Positions 8,465-16,693 of a stretch of 64,000 nt of DNA are shown one piece after another (the first letter of the stretch is position 1; each line of letters begins with the position of its first letter). This DNA comes from Zhongshania sp. (GTDB lineage: Bacteria > Pseudomonadota > Gammaproteobacteria > Pseudomonadales > Spongiibacteraceae). The DNA lies in NCBI RefSeq assembly GCF_029212375.1, contig NZ_JARGNU010000002.1:160160-224159 (forward strand). The letters run 5' to 3'. The notes below the pieces were generated by a model, which was given only the letters and a program-made list of their open reading frames with translations, ran no database searches and was not told the origin of the DNA. Both the position numbers and the translations under genes were made by a program.

Positions 8465-10450
8465 TTAGGCAAGCACCTCAGTTCGTTTGGATTCGACTTG
8501 CTCAACCTCTTCAGCTGGGATGTAGTAGTCGCGCTTGTAATTAAAGGTGTGAATAATAATTGCAGCGATCAAGGCCACAAATGTCAGGCCACCGATTAAC
8601 CACATATGCCAGATCATGGCAAAGCCAAAGGCGGCGCTAAGGCCCGAGATTACCATGCCAGCGGCGGTGTTTTTGGGCATGTGAATTGCCATAAACCCCG
8701 CCGTTGCGTGTTTAAAGCCATTGCTCTTCATATGCCACCACGCGTCCTGGTCGTAAACCCGCGGGGTAAACGCAAAGTTGTATTTTGGTGGAGGTGACGA
8801 GGTCGACCACTCTAGGGTGCGGCCATTCCACGGGTCGCCAGTCTCGTCGCGCAGCGAGTCGCGGCGTTTGTAGCTCACATAGAGCTGAATCAAGAAACTG
8901 ATAATGCCCGCGCCAATTAACACCGCGCCACCCAAGGCAACTTGGAACCAGATCTGCAACGATGGATCGTCGAAGTGGCTCATACGGCGGGTGACGCCCA
9001 TAAAGCCCAACATGTACAGCGGCATAAAGGCGAGGTAGAAACCAATAAACCAGCACCAGAACGAGACCTTGCCCCAGAAGGGTTCGAGCTTGTAACCGGT
9101 GACCTTGGGATACCAGAAGGTAATCGCGGCAAAGGTGCCGAACACCACGCCACCGATAATGACGTTGTGGAAGTGAGCAATCAAAAACAGGCTGTTGTGC
9201 AGCACAAAGTCAGCAGGTGGTACAGCCAGTAACACGCCAGTCATGCCGCCAATCACGAAGGTGATCATAAAGCCGATGGTCCACAGCATGGGCACTTCAA
9301 ACTGAATGCGACCACGGTACATGGTGAACAACCAGTTAAAGATTTTCGCGCCGGTGGGAATCGAAATTATCATGGTGGTGATACCAAAGAAGCTATTCAC
9401 CGTTGCGCCAGATCCCATGGTAAAGAAATGGTGCAGCCACACGAGGTAAGACAGAATGGTGATGACCAAGGTCGCGTAGACCATGGACGAGTAACCGAAT
9501 AGGCGCTTACCACTGTAGGTAGAGACGATCTCTGAGAACACGCCAAAGATCGGCAGAATCAGTATGTAAACCTCTGGGTGACCCCAGATCCAAATTAAGT
9601 TTACGTACATCATGGCGTTGCCGCCAAGGTCGTTGGTGAAGAAATTCATGCCCAAGTAGCGGTCTAAGGACAGCAAGGTCATTACCGCCGTTAATACAGG
9701 GAAGGCCGCCACAATCAAGATGTTAGTACACAGCGCGGTCCAGGTAAAAATCGGCATTTTCATCATATTCATGCCGGGCGCGCGCATTTTGACAATGGTG
9801 ACCACAAAGTTGATACCGGATAGCAGGGTGCCGACCCCGGCAATCTGCAGCGACCAAATATAGTAATCCACCCCGACTCCAGGGCTTTGCAGTATTCCCG
9901 TTAATGGCGGGTAGGCCAGCCAGCCGGATTTGGCGAACTCACCAATAAACAGTGACACCATAATTAGCGCCGCACCGGCACTGGTCATCCAGAAGCTGAG
10001 GTTATTCAAAAACGGAAACGCAACGTCTCGCGCGCCAATTTGCAGGGGCACAATGTAGTTCATAAGGCCAACCACAAAGGGCATGGCCACAAAGAAAATC
10101 ATAATCACGCCGTGGGCGGTAAAGATTTGGTCGTAGTGTTCTGGCGGCAAATAACCTGCGGAATCGCCAAAGGCAATTGCCTGCTGTATCCGCATCATAA
10201 TGGCGTCGGCAAAGCCGCGCAGCAGCATGACCAAACCCAGAATCATATACATCACACCGATACGCTTGTGATCGATGCTGGTAAACCATTCACTCCACAA
10301 ATAGCCCCACACTTTGTAGCGGGTGAGCACCACTAGTAAGGCTATAACCGCACTCGCCATAACGGCAAAGGTAATGAGCAGAATTGGCTCGTGGTAGGGA
10401 ATGGCGTCGAGTGTTAGCCGGCCAAATATAAGGGTACTGAAATCAGACAT
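8465..10450 (-). CDS. cyoB: Cytochrome bo3 ubiquinol oxidase subunit I
   Basis: The 661-aa catalytic subunit of a heme-copper quinol oxidase that reduces oxygen to water and pumps protons. The length matches E. coli CyoB (663 aa). Visible signatures include [17 protein letters not shown], the low-spin heme ligand region [15 protein letters not shown], the CuB/Tyr-His cross-link region [13 protein letters not shown], the [10 protein letters not shown] loop and the distal histidines in [12 protein letters not shown]. The C-terminal extension ([20 protein letters not shown]) is the CyoB type, not the cytochrome-c oxidase type. It follows cyoA after 77 bp and abuts cyoC. Confidence 0.95.
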   Translation of the reverse strand: MSDFSTLIFGRLTLDAIPYHEPILLITFAVMASAVIALLVVLTRYKVWGYLWSEWFTSIDHKRIGVMYMILGLVMLLRGFADAIMMRIQQAIAFGDSAGYLPPEHYDQIFTAHGVIMIFFVAMPFVVGLMNYIVPLQIGARDVAFPFLNNLSFWMTSAGAALIMVSLFIGEFAKSGWLAYPPLTGILQSPGVGVDYYIWSLQIAGVGTLLSGINFVVTIVKMRAPGMNMMKMPIFTWTALCTNILIVAAFPVLTAVMTLLSLDRYLGMNFFTNDLGGNAMMYVNLIWIWGHPEVYILILPIFGVFSEIVSTYSGKRLFGYSSMVYATLVITILSYLVWLHHFFTMGSGATVNSFFGITTMIISIPTGAKIFNWLFTMYRGRIQFEVPMLWTIGFMITFVIGGMTGVLLAVPPADFVLHNSLFLIAHFHNVIIGGVVFGTFAAITFWYPKVTGYKLEPFWGKVSFWCWFIGFYLAFMPLYMLGFMGVTRRMSHFDDPSLQIWFQVALGGAVLIGAGIISFLIQLYVSYKRRDSLRDETGDPWNGRTLEWSTSSPPPKYNFAFTPRVYDQDAWWHMKSNGFKHATAGFMAIHMPKNTAAGMVISGLSAAFGFAMIWHMWLIGGLTFVALIAAIIIHTFNYKRDYYIPAEEVEQVESKRTEVLA

Positions 10451-10527
10451 GAGAGTTACCGGCGCCCTGACGCGCTATAAGTGAATGGGACGGACGCTTC
10501 GCGACCACGGTAATTGCACAAAGGTAG

Positions 10528-11526
10528 CTAGTGGGCATGGTGACCCTCATCATCTGTGTTGTGATTTACAGCTGGGCTGACGCGCTTGGTTTCCGCTGCG
10601 TGTGCACCGGCTCCATGGCTGCCGTGGTGCTTCATCATGTCTTTCATGCACAGGGTGCCTGGCGCTACGCAGCGGTTGAGAATAGCGTCGTAAAGATCCG
10701 GCGCCACTTCGCGGTAGTACTGCACGGGGTTGTACTCGCTGGGCTCAGCTAGCTCGGTGTACACCTTGCGGCTGAGCACTTCGCCATCGGTTTTGGCCTT
10801 GCTCACCCACTCGTCAAACTTAGCCTCGGATAAGCCCAAAAATTTAAAACGCATGCCGTTAAAGCCCGCGCCAGAGTAATTGGCAGAGAAGCCGTCGTAG
10901 CTACCCGCTTGATTAATAACCGCGTGTAGCTGGGTTTCCATACCGCCCATAGCATAGATCTGCCCTGCCAGCGCCGGAATATAAAAAGAGTTCATCATGG
11001 TAGTGGCGGTGATCTTGAACTTTATTGGCCGATCCAGTGGGGCCGCCAATTGGTTGACCACCGCAATACCTTGCTCGGGATAAAAGAACAGCCATTTCCA
11101 GTCCATCGCGACCACTTCAATAATCAGTGGCTCAACACCCTCGGGCACGGGGCGACCCTCTTCTATGCGATCGAGGGGGCGGTAGGGGTCCAGCTGGTGA
11201 GTGCTCACCCAAGTTAGCGCGCCCAAGGCGATAATAATGGCCAGTGGCGCAGCCCAAATGATTAGTTCCAGATTAGTGGAGTGATCCCAGTCGGGGGTGT
11301 AGGTGGCCTCTTTATTGGATGCGCGATAGCGCCATGCAAATAACAAGGTCAGCACAATAACCGGAACCACGACGATCAACATAAGAATCGTCGCCCACAC
11401 AATCAGCTTGGCCTGTTGCGCCGCAATATCGCCAGACGGCGACATAACCACGGTGTCGCAGCCAGACAGCAGGGCCATTCCGATAGCGGAAACAAATATA
11501 GTGCGCAGAGTTTTGGGAATTGACAT
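10528..11526 (-). CDS. cyoA: Cytochrome bo3 ubiquinol oxidase subunit II (lipoprotein)
   Basis: A 332-aa subunit with a lipoprotein signal peptide (LLSGC, lipid-modified Cys at about 23), two transmembrane helices (about 40-65 and 87-107) and a periplasmic cupredoxin fold. The fold lacks the CuA ligands, as expected for a quinol oxidase (FKITATTMMNSFYIPALAGQ, then GGMETQLHAV). It ends in a His-rich tail (HHGSHGAGAHAAE and NHNTDDEGHHAH), longer in histidine than usual. The ATG at 11526 is preferred over a TTG at 11538. It heads the cyoABCD-SURF1-regBA block and diverges from an MFS gene, with a small palindrome between them. Confidence 0.92.
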   Translation of the reverse strand: MSIPKTLRTIFVSAIGMALLSGCDTVVMSPSGDIAAQQAKLIVWATILMLIVVVPVIVLTLLFAWRYRASNKEATYTPDWDHSTNLELIIWAAPLAIIIALGALTWVSTHQLDPYRPLDRIEEGRPVPEGVEPLIIEVVAMDWKWLFFYPEQGIAVVNQLAAPLDRPIKFKITATTMMNSFYIPALAGQIYAMGGMETQLHAVINQAGSYDGFSANYSGAGFNGMRFKFLGLSEAKFDEWVSKAKTDGEVLSRKVYTELAEPSEYNPVQYYREVAPDLYDAILNRCVAPGTLCMKDMMKHHGSHGAGAHAAETKRVSPAVNHNTDDEGHHAH

Positions 11527-11595
11527 CGCCACTCGCAAGTCCAGATGTTAATGAGAGGGCGCAGACTTTAAGCGAATTGCGGGTGGGAAAGAATT

Positions 11596-11608
11596 GGACA
11601 ATTTGTCC
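11596..11608. promoter_or_regulatory. Palindrome in the cyoA/MFS divergent region
   Basis: GGACAA-T-TTGTCC is a perfect 6-bp inverted repeat around one base. It lies 70 bp upstream of cyoA and 70 bp upstream of the MFS start, in the middle of the 151-bp divergent intergenic. Its size and place fit an operator, but no regulator can be named. It does not resemble the FNR (TTGAT-N4-ATCAA) or RegA/PrrA half-site patterns. Confidence 0.35.
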
Positions 11609-11677
11609 TATGGCTGGCGTGGGGTAATCGGAGTAGTCTTTCAATAATTCATAAAACCTACGGATGAGCGCCGCACC

Positions 11678-12991
11678 ATGGCCAGTACAACACACTCTTC
11701 TCTCGCCGCCGATATGCAAACGCCAGCGGGGCATTCACCAGTCGCCCCAGGCGAAATTGCCATCGGCGTGGTTATTGGCCGCGCCTCAGAACATTTTGAC
11801 TTTTTTGTGTTTGGCATGGCCTGCGTATTGGTGTTTCCGAGCGTGTTTTTCCCCTTCGCCAGTACCTTAGAAGGTATGTTATACGGCTTTGCTATTTTCT
11901 CTATGGCGTTTGTCGCAAGGCCTTTTGGCACCGCGCTGTTTATGAATATTCAGCGCCGCTGGGGGCGTAGTGTAAAGCTGAGTAGCTCCTTATTTTTGTT
12001 GGGCACCGCCACCGCCGGCATTGCGTTTTTGCCAGGTTATAACAGCCTTGGTGGTGCCTCAATACTCCTGCTTGCCATGTTTCGTATTCTGCAAGGCTTT
12101 GCCCTTGGCGGCTCGTGGGACGGCCTGCCGTCGCTGCTGGTGCTCAATGCGCCGCCGGCCAAGCGCAGCTGGTACGCCATGATCGGCCAGCTTGGCGCAC
12201 CTATCGGCTTTTTGATTGCCAACTTGCTGTTTTTCTATTTAATTAGCAGCGTCAGCGCCGAAGATTTCCAAGCATGGGCATGGCGTTATCCCTTCTTTGT
12301 GGCCTTTGCAATTAATGTGGTTGCGCTGTTTGCGCGCCTGCGCCTAGTGCTCACCGAAGAGTACACCGCCGCCTTAGAAGAGAGTGAGCTGGAACCGATT
12401 AGCACCAGTGAAATGCTAGAGAAGCAAGGCCCCAATATTTTTCTGGGTGCCTTCGCGGCACTCGCCAGCTACGCCTTGTTTCATATTGTTACCATCTTTC
12501 CGCTGTCGTGGATCTCCTTGGGTGAGTCGCAATTAATTGGCAATGTGCTAATTGTGCAGGTGTTCGGCGCCTGTATTGGCATCTTTGCAACCGTCGCCTC
12601 TGGGGTGATTGCCGACCGCATTGGTAAACGCACCACAGTGTCGTTAATGGCGGTGCTGATTGCGATCTTTGCCCTGTTTACACCAATGCTCATGAGCGGT
12701 TCACCAGCAATGCAAGACACCTTCATATTGGTGGGCTTTGCGTTACTCGGTGTTTCTTACGGACAAGCCTCGGGCACCTTAACCGCTAATTTTGAGCGTC
12801 GCTTCCGCTACGCTGGGGCGGCACTGACCTCAGATTTTGCATGGCTGTTTGGCGCCGCGTTCGCGCCGCTAATTGCCCTTGGTCTATCAGTGCATTTTGG
12901 GCTGATGGCAGTGAGTTTGTATTTGATCTCCGGCGCGCTCTGTACCTTGTTGGCACTGCGAATCAGTAAGCATTTGGAGGCGGCAGATTAA
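11678..12991 (+). CDS. MFS transporter, metabolite:H+ symporter (MHS) type
   Basis: A 437-aa integral membrane protein with about 12 predicted helices, of the MHS branch of the major facilitator superfamily (ProP, KgtP and ShiA relatives). It has the first-helix motif IGRASEHFDFFVFGMAC, where MHS proteins usually have a GN-x-EWYDF pattern, the RPFGTALFMNIQRRWGRS loop (conserved loop 2-3 type), RILQGFALGGSWDG in helix 4 and a second copy at GVIADRIGKRTT. The departure from GN-EWYDF to GR-EHFDF is a notable subfamily difference. The substrate cannot be read from the sequence. It is divergent from cyoA and is followed by a 336-bp structured intergenic region. Confidence 0.85.
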   Translation: MASTTHSSLAADMQTPAGHSPVAPGEIAIGVVIGRASEHFDFFVFGMACVLVFPSVFFPFASTLEGMLYGFAIFSMAFVARPFGTALFMNIQRRWGRSVKLSSSLFLLGTATAGIAFLPGYNSLGGASILLLAMFRILQGFALGGSWDGLPSLLVLNAPPAKRSWYAMIGQLGAPIGFLIANLLFFYLISSVSAEDFQAWAWRYPFFVAFAINVVALFARLRLVLTEEYTAALEESELEPISTSEMLEKQGPNIFLGAFAALASYALFHIVTIFPLSWISLGESQLIGNVLIVQVFGACIGIFATVASGVIADRIGKRTTVSLMAVLIAIFALFTPMLMSGSPAMQDTFILVGFALLGVSYGQASGTLTANFERRFRYAGAALTSDFAWLFGAAFAPLIALGLSVHFGLMAVSLYLISGALCTLLALRISKHLEAAD

Positions 12992-12995
12992 AAAG

Positions 12996-13129
12996 GCCGC
13001 AACGCTACTTAGCGTTACTTAGGCGCCGGTGCGCGCCTGTCGCGTTGCGGCTAGCTTGCAAGCCCAAGCCCAGGTGAAGGCTCCTTAAGCCTTCTCACTC
13101 TATGCCAGCGCTACTGTTGCGCTGGCATA
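12996..13129 (+). other. Cluster of stem-loops downstream of the MFS gene, possible structured RNA
   Basis: Several perfect inverted repeats follow the MFS stop codon. The outer stem 12996-13005 (GCCGCAACGC) pairs with 13042-13051 and encloses 13021-13026 with 13033-13038 (AGGCGC). Then come GCTTGCAAGC at 13054-13063, 13076-13082 with 13088-13094 (GAAGGCT), and 13101-13111 with 13119-13129 (TATGCCAGCGC, 11 bp, 7-nt loop). Bases 13001-13006 can pair either locally with 13011-13016 or with 13042-13047, so two exclusive folds exist. No clear T-run follows any stem. This may be an RNA element or processing/terminator structure. Two further palindromes (GCTAA-A-TTAGC at 13150-13160 and GCAATTAATTGC at 13166-13177) follow before the FNR box. 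Confidence 0.5.
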
Positions 13130-13223
13130 TCAGTTCTAAATAACAATTAGCTAAATTAGCGGTTCGCAATTAATTGCACGGCAAGCTCAATACCCCTAAA
13201 TTTGTATCAGTAGCCCACTATTT

Positions 13224-13267
13224 TTGATTTACATCAAGTAAGCGCGACATTCAAAACAATCTATATT
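13224..13267 (+). promoter_or_regulatory. FNR/Anr-dependent class II promoter
   Basis: TTGAT-TTAC-ATCAA at 13224-13237 matches the FNR/Anr (and Dnr) half-sites perfectly. The sequence TATATT at 13262-13267 makes a good -10 box. The predicted start near 13273 puts the box centre about 42 bp upstream, the standard class II distance for FNR activation. The gene at 13328 would thus be switched on when oxygen is low or under nitrosative signalling. Confidence 0.7.
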
Positions 13268-13275
13268 GATCTTAA

Positions 13276-13299
13276 GGTCAATAGTGGTAATTATTGACC
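13276..13299. promoter_or_regulatory. Inverted repeat just downstream of the predicted start, probable repressor operator
   Basis: GGTCAATA at 13276-13283 and TATTGACC at 13292-13299 are perfect 8-bp arms around 8 bp. They fall at about +3 to +26 of the FNR-type promoter, where a bound dimer would block transcription. The size is typical of TetR-like operators. No regulator gene is adjacent. Confidence 0.5.
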
Positions 13300-13327
13300 C
13301 ATCGAAAATAACTAGGTGGGCAATAAC

Positions 13328-14188
13328 ATGAATATGATCGTACGCAAAATCGAAGGTGACTTTTCTACCGCAAAAATTGACTGGATTCCCAATGATCCAG
13401 AGTTGGCGCAATTTTGGAACGCCGTTAGCTTAGGCCTTCCTTTGCTGGAAGGTTATATGATACGTGCCGTATCGCAAGCCAAGCGCGAACTTCCTGAATC
13501 GCGAGCTGATTTAAAAAATGACTGTGAAATGTTTTGTCGCCAAGAGGCAAATCACACCAAAGCCCATATGAAATTTAATGAGGTGGTTCGCGACAGCGGC
13601 CGGTACCCAAAGCTAGACGAACATATAGAGCGCTTGCGTGATGATTACAAACGCATGGATGCATCGCGCGATGCCAAAGACGCCTTGCTCTACTCCGAAG
13701 GCTTTGAAACTGTGGGGCCAATTTTAGCGGCTTATTTTTTAGTGCAAGCAAATAAGCGGCTCACTGAGCAAGATGTTGACTTGGTTACTTTGTCTTTGTG
13801 GCGCTGGCATTTGTCTGAAGAATTTGAACATCGCTGCGTTGCATTTAATGCGGTTGAAGCGTTGTATGGCGCATATTGGGCGCGCATCGCTGGAATTGCC
13901 CGCGCCGGAACACACCTTGCTCGGTTCGCCATTTCACTAAGTGAATATATGCTTAGCGAAGATATAAAAGCCGGCAGAGTAGCCGGTGGCATGGCGGGGC
14001 GGCTTCGTAAAACGCGCTCATACGCTAGTATGCTCGGGTTTATCATTCCTCGCGTCGCCAGTGCATGCATGCCATGGTACAACCCGAAAAACTTAAAATC
14101 GCCAGCGGGTTGCGATGCCGTGCTCAAAATTGCTTCCGAGACCTTAGACCTTAATGCCATGGCCTTAAGAGCGCGAGACACAGTTTGA
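13328..14188 (+). CDS. PF10118-type predicted metal-dependent hydrolase (diiron ferritin-like)
   Basis: A 286-aa helical protein of the COG3687/PF10118 family, whose activity is not established. Likely metal ligands are spread over helices: Glu in LEGYMIRAV, the ExxH motif in RQEANHTKAHMKFN, Glu in EGFETVGP, and EExxHR in LSEEFEHRCVAFN. This set resembles a carboxylate-bridged diiron site. The C-terminal third has hydrophobic helices and WYNPKNLKSP. The ATG at 13328 is preferred over a GTG at 13316, because AGGTGGG lies 7 nt before it. The promoter region carries an FNR/Anr box and a downstream operator, so the gene is probably induced by oxygen limitation. Its physiological role is unknown. 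Confidence 0.75.
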   Translation: MNMIVRKIEGDFSTAKIDWIPNDPELAQFWNAVSLGLPLLEGYMIRAVSQAKRELPESRADLKNDCEMFCRQEANHTKAHMKFNEVVRDSGRYPKLDEHIERLRDDYKRMDASRDAKDALLYSEGFETVGPILAAYFLVQANKRLTEQDVDLVTLSLWRWHLSEEFEHRCVAFNAVEALYGAYWARIAGIARAGTHLARFAISLSEYMLSEDIKAGRVAGGMAGRLRKTRSYASMLGFIIPRVASACMPWYNPKNLKSPAGCDAVLKIASETLDLNAMALRARDTV

Positions 14189-14205
14189 AGTATTTGGAAT
14201 AACAG

Positions 14206-14236
14206 CAACCGAGCTTGCGCCAGCTAAGCTCGGTTG
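14206..14236 (+). terminator. Probable transcription terminator stem-loop
   Basis: An 11-bp perfect stem, CAACCGAGCTT (14206-14216) with its complement at 14226-14236 and a 9-nt loop, 17 bp after the PF10118 gene. Only a short T-poor tail (TTGCGTG) follows, so it is not an ideal intrinsic terminator. The remaining 300 bp to ompW is AT-rich and shows no gene. Confidence 0.5.
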
Positions 14237-14536
14237 TTGCGTGCAAAATAGAAATTTTGAATTCCCTGTGCTTGGTCAATTGCTTCAATATTTGGAGTGG
14301 CTTTTTTACATTTTTATATGTGATCTTTTGTTTGTAAAAGCAATTTAAATTGTCTTTATACGTCCCGTCATTTCGTATGTAAGAAAGTATAACTCCTCTG
14401 GCCTTGTCTCGTTAATAACGCCATTTCATGCAGCAATTAAATTCTAATTGTCATGGATCAATTTTTTAAATAATGCTTCGGTGTTTAATAGTGGCGTTGA
14501 AAAATATTAATTTAATTCTGTTTGGGGAGAGTTGCT

Positions 14537-15217
14537 ATGAAAAAAATAGGCGCGTCTGCGTGTTTGGTTGTGGGAGTTGGTTTGTCCTGTTCTGTATTTG
14601 CATATGAAGCTGGCGATTGGATTGTGCGAGCGGGTGTTACGCAAGTAGCGCCAGATGAGTCAAGCTCGGTGGTTAGCGTTAATGGTGACAATGGCGCGGC
14701 GTTAGGAACCCAGAGTGGGGTGAGTGTCGATACCAATGAACAGTTGGGTTTAAATATTCAGTACATGCTGTCTAAACAATTGGGTATCGAATTGCTTGCA
14801 GCAACACCCTTTAAGCATAAAATTAGTGGGTCTGGAGACTTAGCCGGTCTTGATATTGGTGAGACAAAACAATTGCCGCCAACACTGAGCGCAGTGTATT
14901 ACTTTGACACCCATTCAGCACTTATGCCCTATTTAGGCGCCGGCATAAATTACACCGCATTTTTTGATGAAAAGCCAAGCGCTACATTAAAGTCAGCACT
15001 CGGTGCCAACAAAATGGATTTAGATAATTCGTTTGGATTTGCCGTTCAGGTAGGTGTTGATTACAAAATTAATAATCAGTGGTTGGTGAATGCCTCGGTG
15101 CGTAAAATCGATATTGAAACCGATGCCGCTATCGATCTCAACAACGGCGACAAAGTCGACGTAAATGTCGATATCGATCCCTTTGTTTACACCTTGTCTG
15201 TGGGCTATGTTTTTTAA
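14537..15217 (+). CDS. ompW: OmpW-family outer-membrane protein
   Basis: A 226-aa protein with a signal peptide (KKIGASACLVVGVGLSCSVFA, cleaved before YEAGDWIVR). The mature part matches the 8-stranded OmpW barrel (PF03922): AGDWIVRAGVTQVAPDE, LGLNIQYMLSKQLGIELLAATPF, LPPTLSAVYYF, PYLGAGINYTAFF and a terminal aromatic (LSVGYVF). OmpW proteins form a narrow hydrophobic channel and are often tied to respiratory or oxygen shifts; FNR control is known in enterics. The ATG at 14537 follows GGGGAGAG by 7 nt. The long AT-rich upstream region (14237-14536) probably holds its promoter, but I could not fix a single -10/-35 pair. Confidence 0.9.
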   Translation: MKKIGASACLVVGVGLSCSVFAYEAGDWIVRAGVTQVAPDESSSVVSVNGDNGAALGTQSGVSVDTNEQLGLNIQYMLSKQLGIELLAATPFKHKISGSGDLAGLDIGETKQLPPTLSAVYYFDTHSALMPYLGAGINYTAFFDEKPSATLKSALGANKMDLDNSFGFAVQVGVDYKINNQWLVNASVRKIDIETDAAIDLNNGDKVDVNVDIDPFVYTLSVGYVF

Positions 15218-15319
15218 AAGTCAGGAAATTGGCGGTGGGGCTTGGCCGCTAAAGCGCTGAAAGCCCCATGTTAAGCTGTAGTAATCGGTGCCTGCTGGAT
15301 TCAGTCTCTTAATAGATTG

Positions 15320-15346
15320 GCCAGCGGGATTTGCGCTGGCGCATTT
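15320..15346 (+). terminator. Possible terminator between convergent genes
   Basis: GCCAGCG (15320-15326) pairs with CGCTGGC (15334-15340), followed by GCATTTT. It lies between ompW (+) and a minus-strand gene pair ending at 15383. A second stem, TGGGGCTT/AAGCCCCA (15236-15243 with 15261-15268), lies closer to ompW. Neither has a long T-run. Confidence 0.35.
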
Positions 15347-15382
15347 TATAACGCTAATAGAAAGTTTTTTGATAAGTATTTT

Positions 15383-15607
15383 TTACTTATTGTCTGGGTG
15401 CGGTGAGGGTAGTATTCGGCTAACTCTGTCGACTAGTGTTACCAATATATACTCCTCAAAGTCGTCGCTAGGATCAAATGAGCCCCGATAACTCTCATTA
15501 AAGGTAGTTAATACGTCGTCAATACTTAGTTCGCTTTTGCCGGTATCGATACTGGCCAATTTATCTATAAGTTCAACTGCATTATTCCAAAAAGCCAAGT
15601 TACGCAT
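15383..15607 (-). CDS. Small acidic hypothetical protein overlapping rnk
   Basis: A 74-aa protein starting MRNLAFWNNAVELIDKLAS. It is acidic and helical, with SELSIDDVLTTFNES and an FDPSDDFEEYILVTLVDRVS segment; no family was recognised. The ATG at 15607 overlaps the rnk stop codon (ATGCGTAA) and has AAAGGAG just upstream inside rnk. Translation is therefore coupled to rnk, which argues that it is a real gene and possibly works with Rnk. Longer in-frame extensions lie within rnk and lack a ribosome site. Confidence 0.6.
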   Translation of the reverse strand: MRNLAFWNNAVELIDKLASIDTGKSELSIDDVLTTFNESYRGSFDPSDDFEEYILVTLVDRVSRILPSPHPDNK

Positions 15608-15998
15608 TGGATAACTCCTTTGTGGTGGGCAATACCTTTTCAATTATTAACGTTGTTGATTCACCGCGTAAAAGCGGCCATTCAATTACCGCGCCCACTC
15701 GGGCGCCGATAAGCGCTATTCCGACTGGCGAAAGGATAGATATACGCATCTCGGTAACACTAGATTCCCATGGCATCACAATGGTAACAATGCGTTGGCT
15801 GCCCGTTTGTACGTCGTTGAAATGTGTTTCACTGTAAAGTGAAACTATGTCGAAAGGCATTTGTGCGTCGGGCCAAACCTCGGCTCTCGATAATTCTCTG
15901 TCAAGTGCCGCGGTGGCGTCGGACCGACTAACATAAACAAGTCGCGACAATTTTTCGTAGTCTGACTCAGAAATAATCAATTCATTTTCAATAGGCAT
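15600..15998 (-). CDS. rnk: Rnk-like regulator (GreA/GreB C-terminal domain)
   Basis: A 132-aa protein similar to Rnk, a GreA/GreB-fold protein that binds RNA polymerase and was found as a regulator of nucleoside diphosphate kinase. The N-terminal helices (NELIISESDYEKLSRLVY) lead into the FKBP-like domain with MPFDIVSLYSETHFND, then VTIVMPWESSVTEMRISILSPVGIALIGARVG. The last motif is the hallmark of the Gre C-terminal fold. The N-terminal coiled coil is too short to reach the polymerase active site as GreA does. GAGGG lies 6 nt before the ATG. Confidence 0.8.
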   Translation of the reverse strand: MPIENELIISESDYEKLSRLVYVSRSDATAALDRELSRAEVWPDAQMPFDIVSLYSETHFNDVQTGSQRIVTIVMPWESSVTEMRISILSPVGIALIGARVGAVIEWPLLRGESTTLIIEKVLPTTKELSNA

Positions 15999-16693
15999 AA
16001 GAAACCCTCACCCAACAAAAAGCAGTGCACGCAAAAATTAAGCCCGAGTCTTTACAAAACTCAGCGGCATAAGTTTATTTAATAGAGTATTTTCGGGCGA
16101 TTAAGACAGTACTGCGCTTAACCGCCAATAGGGAGGAAGGCGCTAACGGGGTAGAGTTCCCGTACGCCTAAGGAGAGCTGCGAAGATGAGTGTAGTAGTA
16201 TGTTCATGGTTGAAGAATACTACGTTTGAAAACGATAGCAAGTGATTTGCACATGGTTTTCAGAGCGGGCGCATTCGAATTTATGAGCGGTCTTAATTAA
16301 CAGTAAACATCAATCAGTAAAGTAACTTGTCTACCATGGCGAAACTTGTTGAGGGCGAGTAGGGCGCAAACAAAGCACTTGCAAGCGCGAGCATTTAAAT
16401 GCCAGCAAAGGAGTAATAGTGAGCCGGTTCGGCGGCCGAGCCAAATGTCTGTGAATAGTGGTTTTATATGGGGAGCGTATTAATTTTTGCTGCGTTCAGC
16501 ACTATACTCGGTGTCGCTTACTTCAGTGTTCCGGCATAGTCGAATTCAACCTGCTGGAAACTCAGTTGGCGCTACCACTTTTTGAATGGCTGCTATTTGA
16601 TCATTTCGGCTCGTTTAAAAAGCGTAGTAATCTTAGTTTAGGTGAATGATTTTCAATAGCTGGGCTATTGAAAATAGTTAGAAGGGAAAAGGA
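15999..16693. other. 695-bp intergenic region without a convincing gene
   Basis: No long reading frame shows coding character. A bulged stem (AGGCG...ACGGG at 16138-16150 with CCCGT...CGCCT at 16059+100 to 16169, that is 16159-16169) precedes an AAGGAG and a 19-codon frame (16186-16245), which could be a leader peptide but is unsupported. A second short frame follows AAGGAG near 16408. The region divides the core-like rnk gene from the accessory LemA operon. It is a likely insertion boundary and holds the promoters of both flanks. Confidence 0.5.
16649..16675 (+). other. AT-rich stem-loop in the leader of the LemA operon
   Basis: ATTTTCAATAG (16649-16659) pairs perfectly with CTATTGAAAAT (16665-16675) around a 5-nt loop. 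It ends 18 bp before the ATG at 16694 and just upstream of the purine-rich ribosome site GAAGGGAAAAGGA. It could be an operator, or a leader hairpin affecting translation. Confidence 0.4.

Noticed and set aside
16186..16245. 19-codon frame with AAGGAG upstream after a bulged stem
   Set aside because: The spacing is long, the peptide is too short to judge and there is no coupled downstream gene within reach. It is kept only as part of the intergenic description.
16458..16649. 63-codon frame before the LemA operon
   Set aside because: It has no ribosome site, an unusual composition with many Cys and Leu, and ends next to the operon leader hairpin. It is probably chance.
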